A DNA stretch of 64,000 nucleotides from Protonemura montana. Taxonomy: Eukaryota; Arthropoda; Insecta; Plecoptera; Nemouridae. The stretch spans positions 7,635,201 through 7,699,200 of the forward strand of contig OX387607.1 in the NCBI GenBank assembly GCA_947568835.1. The letters are read 5' to 3'. The notes below the pieces were generated by a model, which was given only the letters and a program-made list of their open reading frames with translations, was not told the DNA's origin and searched no databases. Made by a program: the position numbers and the translations under genes. Shown in pieces: positions 40,301 to 50,569 of this stretch (position 1 is its first letter; each line of letters opens with the position of its first letter).

Positions 40301-41751
40301 GCCTCAAAGAACTTACCAGGCGGGTACAGGACAATGCCGTATCGAGCATTTTGGCGCACCACAGACTTCGAGAAGATCACCGCGTATTCTACCTCAGCAC
40401 TGAAAATTTTTTGACCGTTGATGGTCTCTCTGGATCTGTAGTAGGTCATCCAATTTGAGTGGTTTGCGTAAAATATGAACGCTATTGGTGGATCGTACCT
40501 GTATGTTCTCGTCGAAATAACAAATCCGCTGATGACGCCATTGCCTGTGCCAAACAAGCTGCCCCCAACTGGAGAAATCACCTTAGAGAGGATGATGCCG
40601 ATGTCATTGATCACGCTACTGTTACGTGCACTTTGAATTAACGCAGAGTTATTGTCAAAACAAAACACTGTCGACAGGTAGTCATTAAAAAGGCTTTTAA
40701 ATAACGTTGAATTTTCCGGCATCAAAGCAAGAGCGCTTATCATATCTAAGTTTTCTTTCAGTTTCTGCAAATCTGTGTAGTTATTGACGCTACCTTCCAG
40801 TGGCGAGTACAAGAAATTCGTCGCAGTGTCTTCAAGATATTCATAGATAATTATCTGTGTCGTCTTGCCGTTGTTTTTTATGTCACAGTAGCACCTAAAC
40901 CCGGTGTTAAAGTCATCCAGATCGATTGAACAGCGTTTTGCAGACCAGTCCTCGATGTCGTAGTTCCACTGGGCACACCCAAAGCGAAGACCCAGAGGCT
41001 GAAGTTCGGACACCCAATGCAGATTGACCATGTCGAAAAATTGATCGCAGGAATTACTGTCCAGCGCGTAGATGTCTTCCTCAAAGTTTACCACAATCAC
41101 GTCGAACACTGTAAAGTTTGCGATTGGGTGGTTGACGTTTGGCAAAGGCCTAAACAGTTTGCTATTAGTTGGGTAAAGAACCAGTCCTACGTGATTAAAC
41201 TGAGATACTAAACACATACTACGAATCTCCAGTCCACCACTTTCAAAAATTAAGTCGCCATTGAAACTTTTCCAAGCCTCGGGATTGTAGCCGGGTTGGT
41301 TGATAATTTTAAAATATATTAAATTTGTCGTAAACGGTCGGAATTCAACGTTACCGTTGTAAAAAAGCGACAAGTTACCTAAGATGTCGGCTGTATCCTG
41401 CAGGATCTGATAGCTGACGTCGGCGTCATAATCGAATGACACTTTGCTCAAACGTAGGAGTGCCAAGTAAATTTCATTGAGAGTCTTTAGTGTCGCGTCA
41501 TCCGAATTGTGCGACGCAAGATCGTGCACCAATTCGGCTGCAAATTGTATGGAGCCGTTTTTTACTATGTTGTGGTTATGTACGTATTCGGCAGCCGTTG
41601 CAGTGGTAGTCTCCTCTAGGATGCTGGCCTGAGTCGTGGTGGATATCTTGAACATCTCGAGGACGCTTTCCAGTGTCGCTTGCGGAGTCGTAGTCGAACA
41701 AAAACCGACACCAAACCACATGAAAAAGCAGAGGGCAAACGGTACAGACAT
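37390..41751 (-). CDS. Adhesion-GPCR-like receptor with four tandem GPS-like modules, right copy
   Basis: An intact single-exon frame of 1453 aa, probably a plasma-membrane receptor. Start: ATG at 41751 giving MSVPFALCFFMWFGVGFC, a signal peptide. A Thr-rich stretch follows, then four extracellular modules of about 270-320 residues. Each ends in a GPS-like signature: C-A-x-W, a second W, then Cys and a C-x-C pair (FRCYC, LCTC, VCNC, FCRC). The 7TM region has WGCPAVPIVIMLL in TM4 and LDPFQGFVLFLFFIAFND in TM7, like adhesion GPCRs. The His of the usual His-Leu-Thr/Ser autoproteolysis site is replaced (CNLS, CSLS, CDLT), so cleavage is doubtful. Many N-x-S/T sites. Adhesion GPCRs normally have one GPS and many introns, so both the tandem array and the lack of introns are odd. 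Ligand and role are unknown. Confidence 0.85.
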   Translation of the reverse strand: MSVPFALCFFMWFGVGFCSTTTPQATLESVLEMFKISTTTQASILEETTTATAAEYVHNHNIVKNGSIQFAAELVHDLASHNSDDATLKTLNEIYLALLRLSKVSFDYDADVSYQILQDTADILGNLSLFYNGNVEFRPFTTNLIYFKIINQPGYNPEAWKSFNGDLIFESGGLEIRSMCLVSQFNHVGLVLYPTNSKLFRPLPNVNHPIANFTVFDVIVVNFEEDIYALDSNSCDQFFDMVNLHWVSELQPLGLRFGCAQWNYDIEDWSAKRCSIDLDDFNTGFRCYCDIKNNGKTTQIIIYEYLEDTATNFLYSPLEGSVNNYTDLQKLKENLDMISALALMPENSTLFKSLFNDYLSTVFCFDNNSALIQSARNSSVINDIGIILSKVISPVGGSLFGTGNGVISGFVISTRTYRYDPPIAFIFYANHSNWMTYYRSRETINGQKIFSAEVEYAVIFSKSVVRQNARYGIVLYPPGKFFEAATLIDGHKVLASRVLDVVLTPFANTEGDRDQLVHMFLNKSVNKGSLSGCAFWDESLKGWTTKGCAVNPAFQRDDLCTCNLSMSFNQFRTRGQFIRYQYQNLDFENIDDGQILATDAQQDYFSVSVLALNQLQHYHCGASVVSREILLLVNVLYDGFATVRLNEGMDEQIINDARAIMLLNSCDEEQMGIFAETVGTMCVNSSDSNQEMMYVAFSYNRRMALFNFNTFTREKYYQTTVFSLDVFYAVHVSDSVRTQNTRYSFLVYPVDVYLKHLPDIGYRILTSRVVDVVLVPGNATEVEDQFIEIYLDQLIYNSTQGCAYWSEEINDWATQGCHIFQVDSLDVCNCSLSANYLQSKSGGQYIVYTYSAAYFDDDLWLKLGSKSLTEGSLIFSQSAALIHNASRLPVDDASIKKVLQIYLRVLSIDASILYERQIEIAGIIRDITAIMRRYRLKQTKSPVQSFGIQGSWSVKNADVSKDLFSNAVLSSNVTNEFSMMSYMSLVYLAKPYYADLKQPVGVYFRNAGLNESTNSEVLNITYSYSTSDLLAARPVFACLLILNETINVHRLLFTIYPTNISPFPRTMTSSPIFNSRQVDIYMDVHDVKDRNLLNWSFESSEAPLDVFFQPTENQKSYIKLGCASWDEKNLDWTNNICVLNQTNVTIANVTSTHVFCRCDLTNRSESRIIMYEYTTMANFSFVDELDAQLIVFLIVSFISFFGFVFIFATALTFPKWRDDLSNKILIHLTLSSVLYLTLTAFRETHVIYSDANHNSIPLIAFTVCVHYTRLTHFCWGLVMSVLQYKRFSSIVGASSIPHLLLKVSLIAWGCPAVPIVIMLLWDRETHFCSPNKLTHLVLYLVPGIVITALNFGLMIAIVYSITNKCGRGDDSNLQRHNVSDADLMKRRLKTITLMFFLFGFPTVFEMSNDFGSHNTTVGFFSNILDPFQGFVLFLFFIAFNDDTRTNWLQKIGY

Positions 41752-41840
41752 ATTTACCAACTGCGCGGTGCTAGTACGATGTTAGTAGAGAGTGTAACTT
41801 GCTGTTTAAATATTTGGATTTGAATGTGAATAGGTAAAGG

Positions 41841-41849
41841 CTTTTTATA
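41841..41849 (-). promoter_or_regulatory. TATA box of right receptor
   Basis: TATAAAAAG on the - strand, about 90 bases upstream of the ATG, within TATCACTATAAAAAGCC, which is conserved in part upstream of the left copy. Confidence 0.55.
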
Positions 41850-42427
41850 GTGATAATGTGTGCTGAGCTGATTGTGCTGCCAACCGAGGAATTGATAATA
41901 ACTTACGTTTGGCCATGGTTCACCTTCAAGTAGCCGAGTATCTTATCTAAGTCAGGATAACTTTGAGGCTACTGTTTTAAAACTTATGTGAATAGGTTTT
42001 CCAGAGGTTTTCTAGCAAGCTCACGTCTGTATAATTAGTTACGATCGATGGTAACTTGGGCTTCGCGAATCCAATTGGAGTTTTTTATTATTTGTCTATT
42101 ATTTTCTTCAATTTCTTGACTTTTTTTGAATAAAAGTTTGAATAAAAGGGGTAGGCCGCTTACATTTCCCATACCCTCATACTTTTCATATTTAAGTTCA
42201 CCAAAAAAACTCTTCCAATTTCGAACTGTGAAAGTTTTGCGACAGAAACAACTTAAAATGATCGAATGTCTACTTTTAACATTTTTCTTCAAAATTTATA
42301 AGTGTGCTCAATCTACCGATCTCTGCTAAGACTTTTTATTTTCGGCGAAGTTTCTCAAAAAAATTATTTTCTCTCTATTCAGTTATCATGCAGTTCCGGG
42401 CTTCCGTAAAATATTGACTAGGTTAGT

Positions 42428-42649
42428 GTTCTTGCTGATTAGGGCGAGGGGGTAACTGAGAAAAATTTGAACGATAAATACTCGTAAGCATGGGCTGAAG
42501 ACAAATCTTTGCTGCGTGAGATGTTTGCTCAAGCCAAAGTCTATACGGTTATTGGGACACCAGATAAATGGAATGGAAACACGGCACCTCCACCATTGAC
42601 AAGAACGCTTCATCCTGAGCCTGACTTTGTGCGACGACCACAGAGGTAA
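42428..42649 (+). pseudogene. Coding-like relic of unknown gene
   Basis: One frame reads like protein for about 70 codons, including LLREMFAQAKVYTVIGTPD and LTRTLHPEPDFVRRPQR, broken by two in-frame stops upstream. The composition (Pro, charged and aromatic residues in plausible order) suggests an old exon or retrocopy. No family was recognised. Confidence 0.3.
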
Positions 42650-43566
42650 CCGACTTAACTGTAAACCCTGTGAGTGATAAAAGGTGATTACCGAACAAAA
42701 ACTGTTGATAAAAAAACCACGAACGAAATTCACCCTTCTTAAGACTCTCTGTTCGGAGCTAACTCGGAACTTCCCCACTTGCTACCACTCATTAGCAAGC
42801 AGACTCTCGAACGGGTATGATGTAATTTCTAGCGCTGTCTGGGTTGCTAGAAGCTACTAGCAGCTACCATGCTTGGTGAAAGGGTAATAAAAAAGAAGCC
42901 TCTAGAGAACTCCATTGAGCTGCAAGCGTGGAATGTTATAGCAAATTTAGTCAGAAATGACGGGAATAAAATCATTTACGCTCGTAGATTGTGGTGTTCT
43001 TCCCCGTTGATATCTTTCATCAAGAAAGTGGTGGCTTTATTCAACACTTTGGATAAAAAACAAAACAAATCTAATTAATATATATATATATATTGTATAT
43101 ACTATATATTTACTCTTGGTAAAGTGATACTACACAGTGAAATTCTGATAAAATTAGAGCAAATCCGTGCAATTGAACCTACCACTGATCGGTGCTCAAG
43201 TATAACCAGGCACTCATTTGAAAGACAAATGTGAGGTATTCCAAGTCTTTTAATCGCGATTAGCAAACAAACCCGTTCGATGAAAGTGTTCACAAAAAGA
43301 TTTCGCCTTTGAGAGAACATTCCAAAACTTTACCGCCAACCCCATTCATGAATGTAATCACAGAGGAGATTTCAAAGTCACGATTCAAAAAGACTTGTGA
43401 CAGCTCCAAAATAACATTATAAAGACATTTTTGTTTGCATATTTAATTTCATGTATTTGACAGATGTTTAATATCAACTGAATGTTTGTTGTGTTTTTTT
43501 CCGTTCACATTTGGCCCACACGTCAAGTCACCTCAATCGGTTGCTCCTCTGCCAGAGTAGTATGAT

Positions 43567-43601
43567 CTTAGAGAAAATAATACGGTATTATTTTCTCTAA
43601 G
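43567..43601. repeat. Perfect 17-base inverted repeat
   Basis: CTTAGAGAAAATAATAC, one G, then its exact reverse complement. It could form a cruciform or hairpin. No gene end sits next to it. Confidence 0.8.
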
Positions 43602-45232
43602 GTATGATCTCTCTCTCGTTGAACGGGGCATAGGCAACTTTTCGCCCAAATAATCTATAAGCTACCTAGCAAGTATAGGGAGTTAAAGCAATTGCCAAGT
43701 GGCCTACATATTGCAAATATGTTCCTGCTTCTTCAATATATACGTTAATTTTCAGACACTTTGTATTAAGATCAAAGGTCCGACCTTCCTCCAGTCCAAA
43801 TGGGTCCAAATGGGAAATTTTTTTTGCTTTTTAACAAGTTACCAACAACTGAGTCTCTCAACTGAGGTATTTGTAAACCAAACAAGGAACGACCTCGTTT
43901 GACCTTGCACAGTCATAGCTATTTCATAGCCATAATGCGAAGGGTAATGGGACCTTCACAAGAATGCACTACTTTAACTAACCCTGGACAACAAAGAAGC
44001 TACAAACCACGCAATAGTGGACCTGCTTCTGGCATTCGGTCATTATAGAAAAAATCACACGTTAGAAAGTGGTTTTATAGACAAAATCTTTACCAAAAAA
44101 TATAGCAGATAATACGATCCACACTAAGAAAACGTGGTATTTGAAAATATTTTTAAAGAAGCATACTTTCAAAGATAGATTATATAATAGACAGGTGGAT
44201 ACAGCATTAATATCATAGCACGCCAAGGAGCAAGGCAAGGGACAACCCCCTCTGGTTGTCGATACTATCAAATATAAATAATATTTTGATATTTTGAATA
44301 TAATATCAAATATCAAATACTCCGGAATGTTTATAAATAAAAACCACACACCTTCAGCCTGTGTGATCAATATGAAGATAACCCAAGACTGCTGTCTCAT
44401 GGTCTTACCACGGTCAAAATTTGTCTCTCGACTCTCAAGTCTAGTAGATGAACACATCCGACGTGTTTGTTCCTGGGCCAACTACCGCTAGTGTGTGGGG
44501 AACCCTTTTTGAAAATGCCACGAAGTCTCGGGTGTTTAGTCGAACTTGATGCAGATAGAGATCAAAATTAACAGTGATATGAGCACTTACTTACCTTGTC
44601 GCCTACAGTCGCTCTATGGAAGGAATTCAGCGTAACGACCTTAGCGTACTCCGCGTGGTGGCTGGGATATGCCGGCAGGTTTTTTTGGTTATATTCAACC
44701 AATTTATATTGCAGATCACTGAACCACAATAAGTTACTGCACTGAATTGATCAAAATTAAATCACACGCAATTCTCATTCCTTGCGCTGAATTTAATCTT
44801 TCTAGCCTAATTGAACCTGAAGCTGAAAGATATTTTACTATACCTACTAGCCAAGAAGGGCTAAGGGGGGCAATAAAGATGGCTAATTCCGACAGCACTA
44901 TTGGATAGGACTATCCATTTTACGCACCGTTGATCTAGGGGTGGTAGATTATTAAAAATAAATAAACAGATACCGTAAGAAAACGTGTTCCGAGAGGTAC
45001 TAGGATGCGGTTCACAACAGAGTTATCTGAAGAAATTTTATACTGACAGGCGACAGCAGACCATATACTCTTCTTTCGACACTATAGAAAACTGAAGTTA
45101 AAATGATATCCGCACACGATTTAAGAAACCCGTATCACGCCACGAGTGAAAACACAATCGGTATTGCATGGAAATCACACAAATATTGCTCGGTTTTAAA
45201 CGATCATACGCTTCTTGAGCGAGACTGAGTAG

Positions 45233-45319
45233 GTACACGTGTTTGTTCTGGCCACCGCTCTCGCCGGACTACTTTCCTACGCCAGTGATTTTGCGGAGGA
45301 TCACACTGACGTAAATTGA
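45233..45319 (+). other. Possible signal-peptide exon of a small secreted protein
   Basis: After a possible acceptor (CTGAGTAG) the frame reads VHVFVLATALAGLLSYASD, then an acidic stretch. It has a donor-like GTAAAT after HTD, or a stop two codons later. It resembles the second halves of the split signal peptides at 14501 and 28842. No first or later exon was found. Confidence 0.25.
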
Positions 45320-46055
45320 CCAGACAATATTGTGCTCTTTGACATTTTATTTATTATCAAAGGAAATGTGCGAACTTTTGCGCGTTTCTCTTTTAGGCCG
45401 AAAACTGAACAGATTTGTCGATAATATACTTGACAGTATTGTATCTCGTACACGAGGTTCATATTTATTTTGCATTGAAATATTATTTAAATGACTAAAG
45501 GTAATTTGTACCAAGCCATTGGCAGCCTCATTTATCTGTATTATTTGTATTATTTGTATTATTTTTATATTAACCTTTATCTTCGTTGTAGCTAGGGAAA
45601 CTGTAATCAGTCAAAACTACAGATGAAAACGGAGTAGGTAAGTAGATTCAAATGTTTATTTCCGGGATATTCGTGAAAAGTTTCGAAGCTATTCGCGAAG
45701 TAGTTTTGTTATTTGTTTTGAGAATAATTATGCTGAAAGATTAACGCCAATAGACTTTTTCAACATTTTCATTTCGGAACAAAGTAAAAAGTAAGGGATT
45801 AGGAACTCAGGATCTGGGCAGGTAACCAACGCTTGATAAATATTTTCTATAAAAGTGTTTACAGAAAACCAGTACGGAGCCATATCATACGGGCAGTAGC
45901 TGGGAGTACATCAATCAAAAGCAAGGATCCAAAGATTACAATCTTGAAGCTAATTTAATAAGGAAATCAGAAATTTACCAGAATTCCCTGGGAATCTGGG
46001 AATGATTGGCTAAATTTTGACCTCGAGAGCACACAGTTTACCTCTTCAGGTAAAA

Positions 46056-49000
46056 CTAAGGACGCTGGTAATAGTCAGTGTCAAGACTCCTTTCTGCAAA
46101 CTTGTCGTCCACCCAGTTTCGGAATCTTGAGACGTCCGTGTAGACCCCGGGCACGTTCTCTTCCCCACACCCAATGCCCCAGGCGATGATGCCGCTCTGC
46201 TCGTAGAACTCCTCGTCGCCGGGAATAGGACAGGCTAGCGGACCACCACCGTCGCCCTACGACCCACGAGAAATCATCAGTGTTTACCATACAATCGATG
46301 GGTCTCCTCTGTACGTGGTATGCGCCATTACACTGTTTTTTTTTTAACGGGTTCTGGTAATTATCTAATGTATTCGGTGAACGACAGAGATAAGGGGGTT
46401 TCTAATGCCGGCATGTAAGAACATAAAATGTACCAATTTGGCTTCACGCGTTTTCTAGCGCCAGGTTTTCTATCCTCCCATCCAGGATACGCCAGGTGCG
46501 TAGCATCTTACTGTTAAGAATAATTCTATTGAGACCGTTTTATTATTCCCCCTGGAACCGAACACGACAGCGTTGTTACAGAGCATCTGCATTGCATTTC
46601 TGGCTTAATCCTTGTGACGTGCAATAATGATCGTGTTTTTCCGGGATTTCTCACACACACAAGCTAATGCTGGGATAGTTTCTCTCCCAAAGGATATGCA
46701 ACTCGATGGTTAACGGCCGTTTCCTGGACGTTCACTCTCTTACTGATTCCCAGCCCCTCCAGACTAGACTACAACGTCTTAGCAAGTCTGGTCTTCAAGT
46801 GGTAGAGATCATTAGAAGCTAAGAGGCCAAACTTACCATGCACGCATCTACTCCACCCTTGCCGCCCGCACACGTGAAGCTGTTGTGCAGCCTGAACCTC
46901 TTGCCGAGTCTCGTGTTGCGCAGCATTTTTTCGCACTGGTTTCGCTGCACGATGGGCAATAGGATGCTTTTCAAGATCACCTGGTAGCAGCCGGCTTTGC
47001 CTGCGCAGAAATACGTGCGCAGTGTCACGCGTACAGAAAATTCAAAGTGTGATAGAAAGTGAAGAGTATTGCCATTTTTTTAAAGATATGAGTGCGGTGC
47101 ATCAACGGTTGTTTGATTTATGATTTATGGTCAAGGATTAAGAAAGTTTGGGCCACACGATTTCAGCAGGGAGCAAGTAAGGTGGATTTAATAAATTACC
47201 ACGTCGCCAATACAAGAGTGGGTTTGCCTGAGAACCATCATATACTACTTGACGATTACACAGAAAACTTTCACACGTTGGCAGACAATGAAAATGCCGG
47301 GAAAGCTGGATGTGTACATTTGCAAAAGTTTGTGATCAAGAATGAACGAGGGCGTGCTCACATTCAGTAGATACATTGAGTCTGAAAGAGTTTAAAGAAT
47401 CATAAATTCATCGATTTTATAAATTCTGTAATATCGGAAAACAATAGAATTGATAGCTTGAATGTATAGATCAATAACATGTATTAGCAGGGGCGCCGAC
47501 TCCGTGGGTGCCCGGGTGCCAGGGCACTGGGTGCTGTGCCCCTACGTATTAGCACATCAGATTTCAGAAACGAGAAACAATTTCTAAACCATGTTACAGC
47601 AATTACTTGAAATAATGAAAATCTGAAGAATTACAAATTGCGTTGATGTAATGGAATAGCCCACTTCCTCACCGAAAATGTCCTTGCCCCAACCCGAGGC
47701 AATGCAGTTGGTGCTGTCAGCCATCGCCCCTTGAGCTGGCAAACACAGCATCCCGATGTTGTCTTTCAACTCTATTTCGTCGTGAAGAATAAGCAGAGCA
47801 ATGTCGTTGTAGAGGGCGCCCTTGTAGAACTTTTCGTGGCTGATGATCTCCTTCACCTCCATCTGCTGGTACGCGATGATCTCGGTGTCTGACTGCGAGT
47901 CCCATTCCCCGGCGCGGATGCGCAAATTTGATGAGTCAAGCGTGAATCTGCGAGGATTGAAAAGATGGGCTGATCTCCAAAGATATGTTAAACAAAAAGT
48001 TAAAATTTACCACGGGAGTTGTCAATCAGTGCTAATTCGAGGATATCGCTAGCGGGCTGCAAAACGGGACTGAGGGTCACTAGAAACATTATGAATTGAG
48101 ATTGATTAAAGCGATCGCATTGATGTGGCCTTGTTAAAAATGCTACATATTATTTGGTGAAAAAGGAAACCATTCACTAACTCCAAGAAAAATTACGTTT
48201 CACTTGTCTGACCAGGCTTGCATTTCCTCCGAAAAATCATCATCCTTTAAGTAAAAAAATATATATTCCCATCTTCGCCCGAAATTCCCAAAAATGAAGT
48301 TTACCTGGAAACGCTGTGAGCAGCGGTCAAGACAACTTGCGGACTAATCAACGAACCGCCACCGGCAAACTTTTCAAAGCCGTTCTCGATCTCAATCAGC
48401 ACAACCATCCACGGGAACTCGCTGAACTGCGCCTCACCAGCGTTGTTGCCTGTGATCTGAAAGCCGACACCATCCTTGTTGCGCTTTCCACAGCCCATAC
48501 GGGGAGTTTGGGTGTGTTGCAATGGCTCGCTGGTGCGCGGCCCGTTGTCGTCGTCGTTGGGATCTATCAGATTCGGCTTGTTGCAACACACCTCCAACGG
48601 ATCTTGGCATGGCGCTGCATCGCTCATTCTGGAAGAACCAAGTAGATGGCACTGTCAAGCATAGTGGTCGTACGCTCGCAACACTCGAGCTTGTTCGTGT
48701 TTCGTCGCCAATCGGGCGCTCTTCAGTAAATTAATACGGATTTCATTAGGAAAACCTTCTGATCGTTACAGATTTCAATTCAAATAGTCCTGAGGTCATA
48801 GTACAGAAGAACTTCGGCTAATACTGATACGATTATATGAGACTTTTTGGTTGTTTTAGGTTCTCAGCTTTAACAACTAATATCCCGCGGTCATGAAGAC
48901 GCTGAAATCTCTACCAATATAATCTGTTCCACGAGAGAACATGCCTTATCGGCAGAGTTACCACCAATCATTTGAGATGACATGCGGGCCAACTTTCATT

Positions 49001-49638
49001 TCGAATAATACAACAAATCATCTTTGTTGATGTCCGCCATTTTCCTGTTTCTTTTTCGTGTCTAGGTATCTTGTTTTCCAACTTTTTTTAGGATTTTCTT
49101 ACCGATTGGGAATAATCTTACATAATATAATGAGTATATGGAGAACCTAACGACCGAGATCATAACTGAATTTTCATGCATTAGTTGGTCGCAAAGCTTG
49201 TACTGGTAGCTCACTGGCTGCAGTATTTTTACTACCAGAACCACTATTTAAAACGAATTGTCATTATTTGTTAATGTTGCAAAGCAGCTGTGTGGTCGAC
49301 CATTCCACTGGTTGAGTGCTAATCATGAAGATACGAACGTACTATTTCCGAAGTGTTGCACACACTCACCGGATGTCTAACAGCCCCTTGCCATTGTCGA
49401 TGATGGTGTTGTTGTCGCAAAGGTAGTAGGGTACGCAGTCACACTCTTCGTCATCTGCAGCGCCGGGGGATTCGGTGGGACTGGCATCATCGCAGTCGTC
49501 GTCGTTGAAAAGACAGTTTAAGTTTTTAAGCAGAGGGTTCTTGACTCCGGGAACCCGGTTCTTTTGCACGCACTGCTGGGCAATGGTTGCCCCCGCCGCT
49601 AGGAGCAGGATCAGGCACGCTGCTGACACCCCTTGCAT
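46056..49638 (-). CDS. CLIP-domain serine protease homologue (inactive), PPAF2-like
   Basis: Coding exons on the - strand: 49370-49638, 48305-48628, 47673-47947, 46837-47000, 46056-46256. All junctions are in phase, giving 410 aa. Features: signal peptide (MQGVSAACLILLLAAGA), an acidic linker, a CLIP domain (CDCVPYYLCDNNTIIDNGKG ... PLEVCC), a linker, then a trypsin-like domain. The His site (LTAAHS) and Asp site (YNDIALLIL) remain, but the Ser site reads GDGGGPL, with Gly in place of the nucleophile. It therefore should not cleave. In arthropods such secreted homologues act as cofactors in prophenoloxidase activation (melanisation, clotting). That role is inferred from family resemblance. 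Two earlier in-frame ATGs (49653, 49668) exist. 49638 gives the cleanest signal peptide. Confidence 0.9.
47489..47545. mobile_element. 57-base mini-element with 8-base target duplication
   Basis: GTATTAGC occurs exactly on both sides (47481-47488 and 47546-47553). The insert is GC-rich, starts AGGGGCGCC and ends GTGCCCCTAC, so the ends are roughly inverted AGGGGC repeats. An 8-base duplication and CAGGGGC-type ends fit a hAT-superfamily derivative cut down to its termini. It sits in an intron of the protease homologue. Confidence 0.55.
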
Positions 49639-50562
49639 TATCTGGAAATTCATATTAGGTTCTTTCATTCTTGAGAAAGCGGTGAAGGTAACTAGACAGA
49701 ATTTCTGGTCTTAAAAAGCCGATTGAGGAAACGACTCGATGTATACTTTGGATCACAGTAGACCCTCCTTTACCATATTTTTATCATTCTGCAACTACAA
49801 TCTACAACCCACATTAGTTGTTTCGTGGTGGAACCCGTAATTTTCTGAAATTCTACATAAATGTGGAATAATAAATATGTCCGCACTTTCCCAACATCTA
49901 TGTCAAAAATTATATTTGGATCGGGTCCAAGTAAAGATGATTCTTAATTGGTATTGTAGAGTAAAGCTGTGAAGACAAACATACATTTTATGGTTATTTG
50001 CATCAAACTGTGCTTTTTTGGCTAATACATCTCCCGGATGTGGCCTCCTGGATGACCTGTACTTTGGGCTATCGTTGGATCTTGACCTTTTTGCCAGTTC
50101 TAGAGTTATGTATCGCAGAGTCTTCTTCGCATGCTATCAATTTAATTTGTTGTTTATTTTTAATTGGGCTGAGCGGCAGATTACTTAGCTGCTATAATAG
50201 ACACATATTGAAGCCCAGTTTTAAATAGTTTCTAGGTCTTGCCGAAATCAGAAGGCACTGCCTCACCCCCGTGGGCAGTGAGACGGTTTAGTACACCTAC
50301 TAGTACTTCTTAGTATTCTTCGTTTTTACTCTTTCAATTCCTTGCATTTAATAGAGTGTAGGTCCTAGATGGTAATGATGGTGTCGAATGAATACGTTCA
50401 ACCATTAAAACTAATCTCAGAAGCTAGGGGAATGTAAAAGAATAATAACACGTCATTTTATCATGAAACATCTAGTATACAACAGTGAGCACTGCTCACT
50501 TTAATGAAACATCAAATACCAATAATCAAAGTGAAGTCAATGTTTTGAAATCTTCTCACCTC
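49639..50562. other. Upstream region of protease homologue and gene-less spacer
   Basis: The promoter and 5' UTR of the protease homologue should lie in the first few hundred bases, but no clear TATA box was found. Small frames are unsupported. Confidence 0.4.
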
Positions 50563-50569
50563 CGCTGAG

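Larger units (their letters stand above)
35165..41850 (-). repeat. Right arm of large inverted duplication
   Basis: Reverse complement of 21160-27945. Intergenic parts match at high identity, for example around 35340-36070 against 27100-27790, with small indels. The receptor gene inside is open from ATG to stop. Confidence 0.9.
41852..45232. other. Largely gene-less spacer
   Basis: It holds a coding-like relic at 42428-42649, a perfect hairpin at 43567-43601 and a TA repeat at about 43079-43107. A frame on the - strand at 44062-44481 has no support beyond its length. Nothing else was recognised. Confidence 0.45.

Noticed and set aside
44062..44481. 139-codon frame on the - strand with a hydrophobic start and some Cys
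   Set aside because: The middle is AT-rich low-complexity hydrophobic sequence; there is no supporting splice structure. It remains possible but is not supported.
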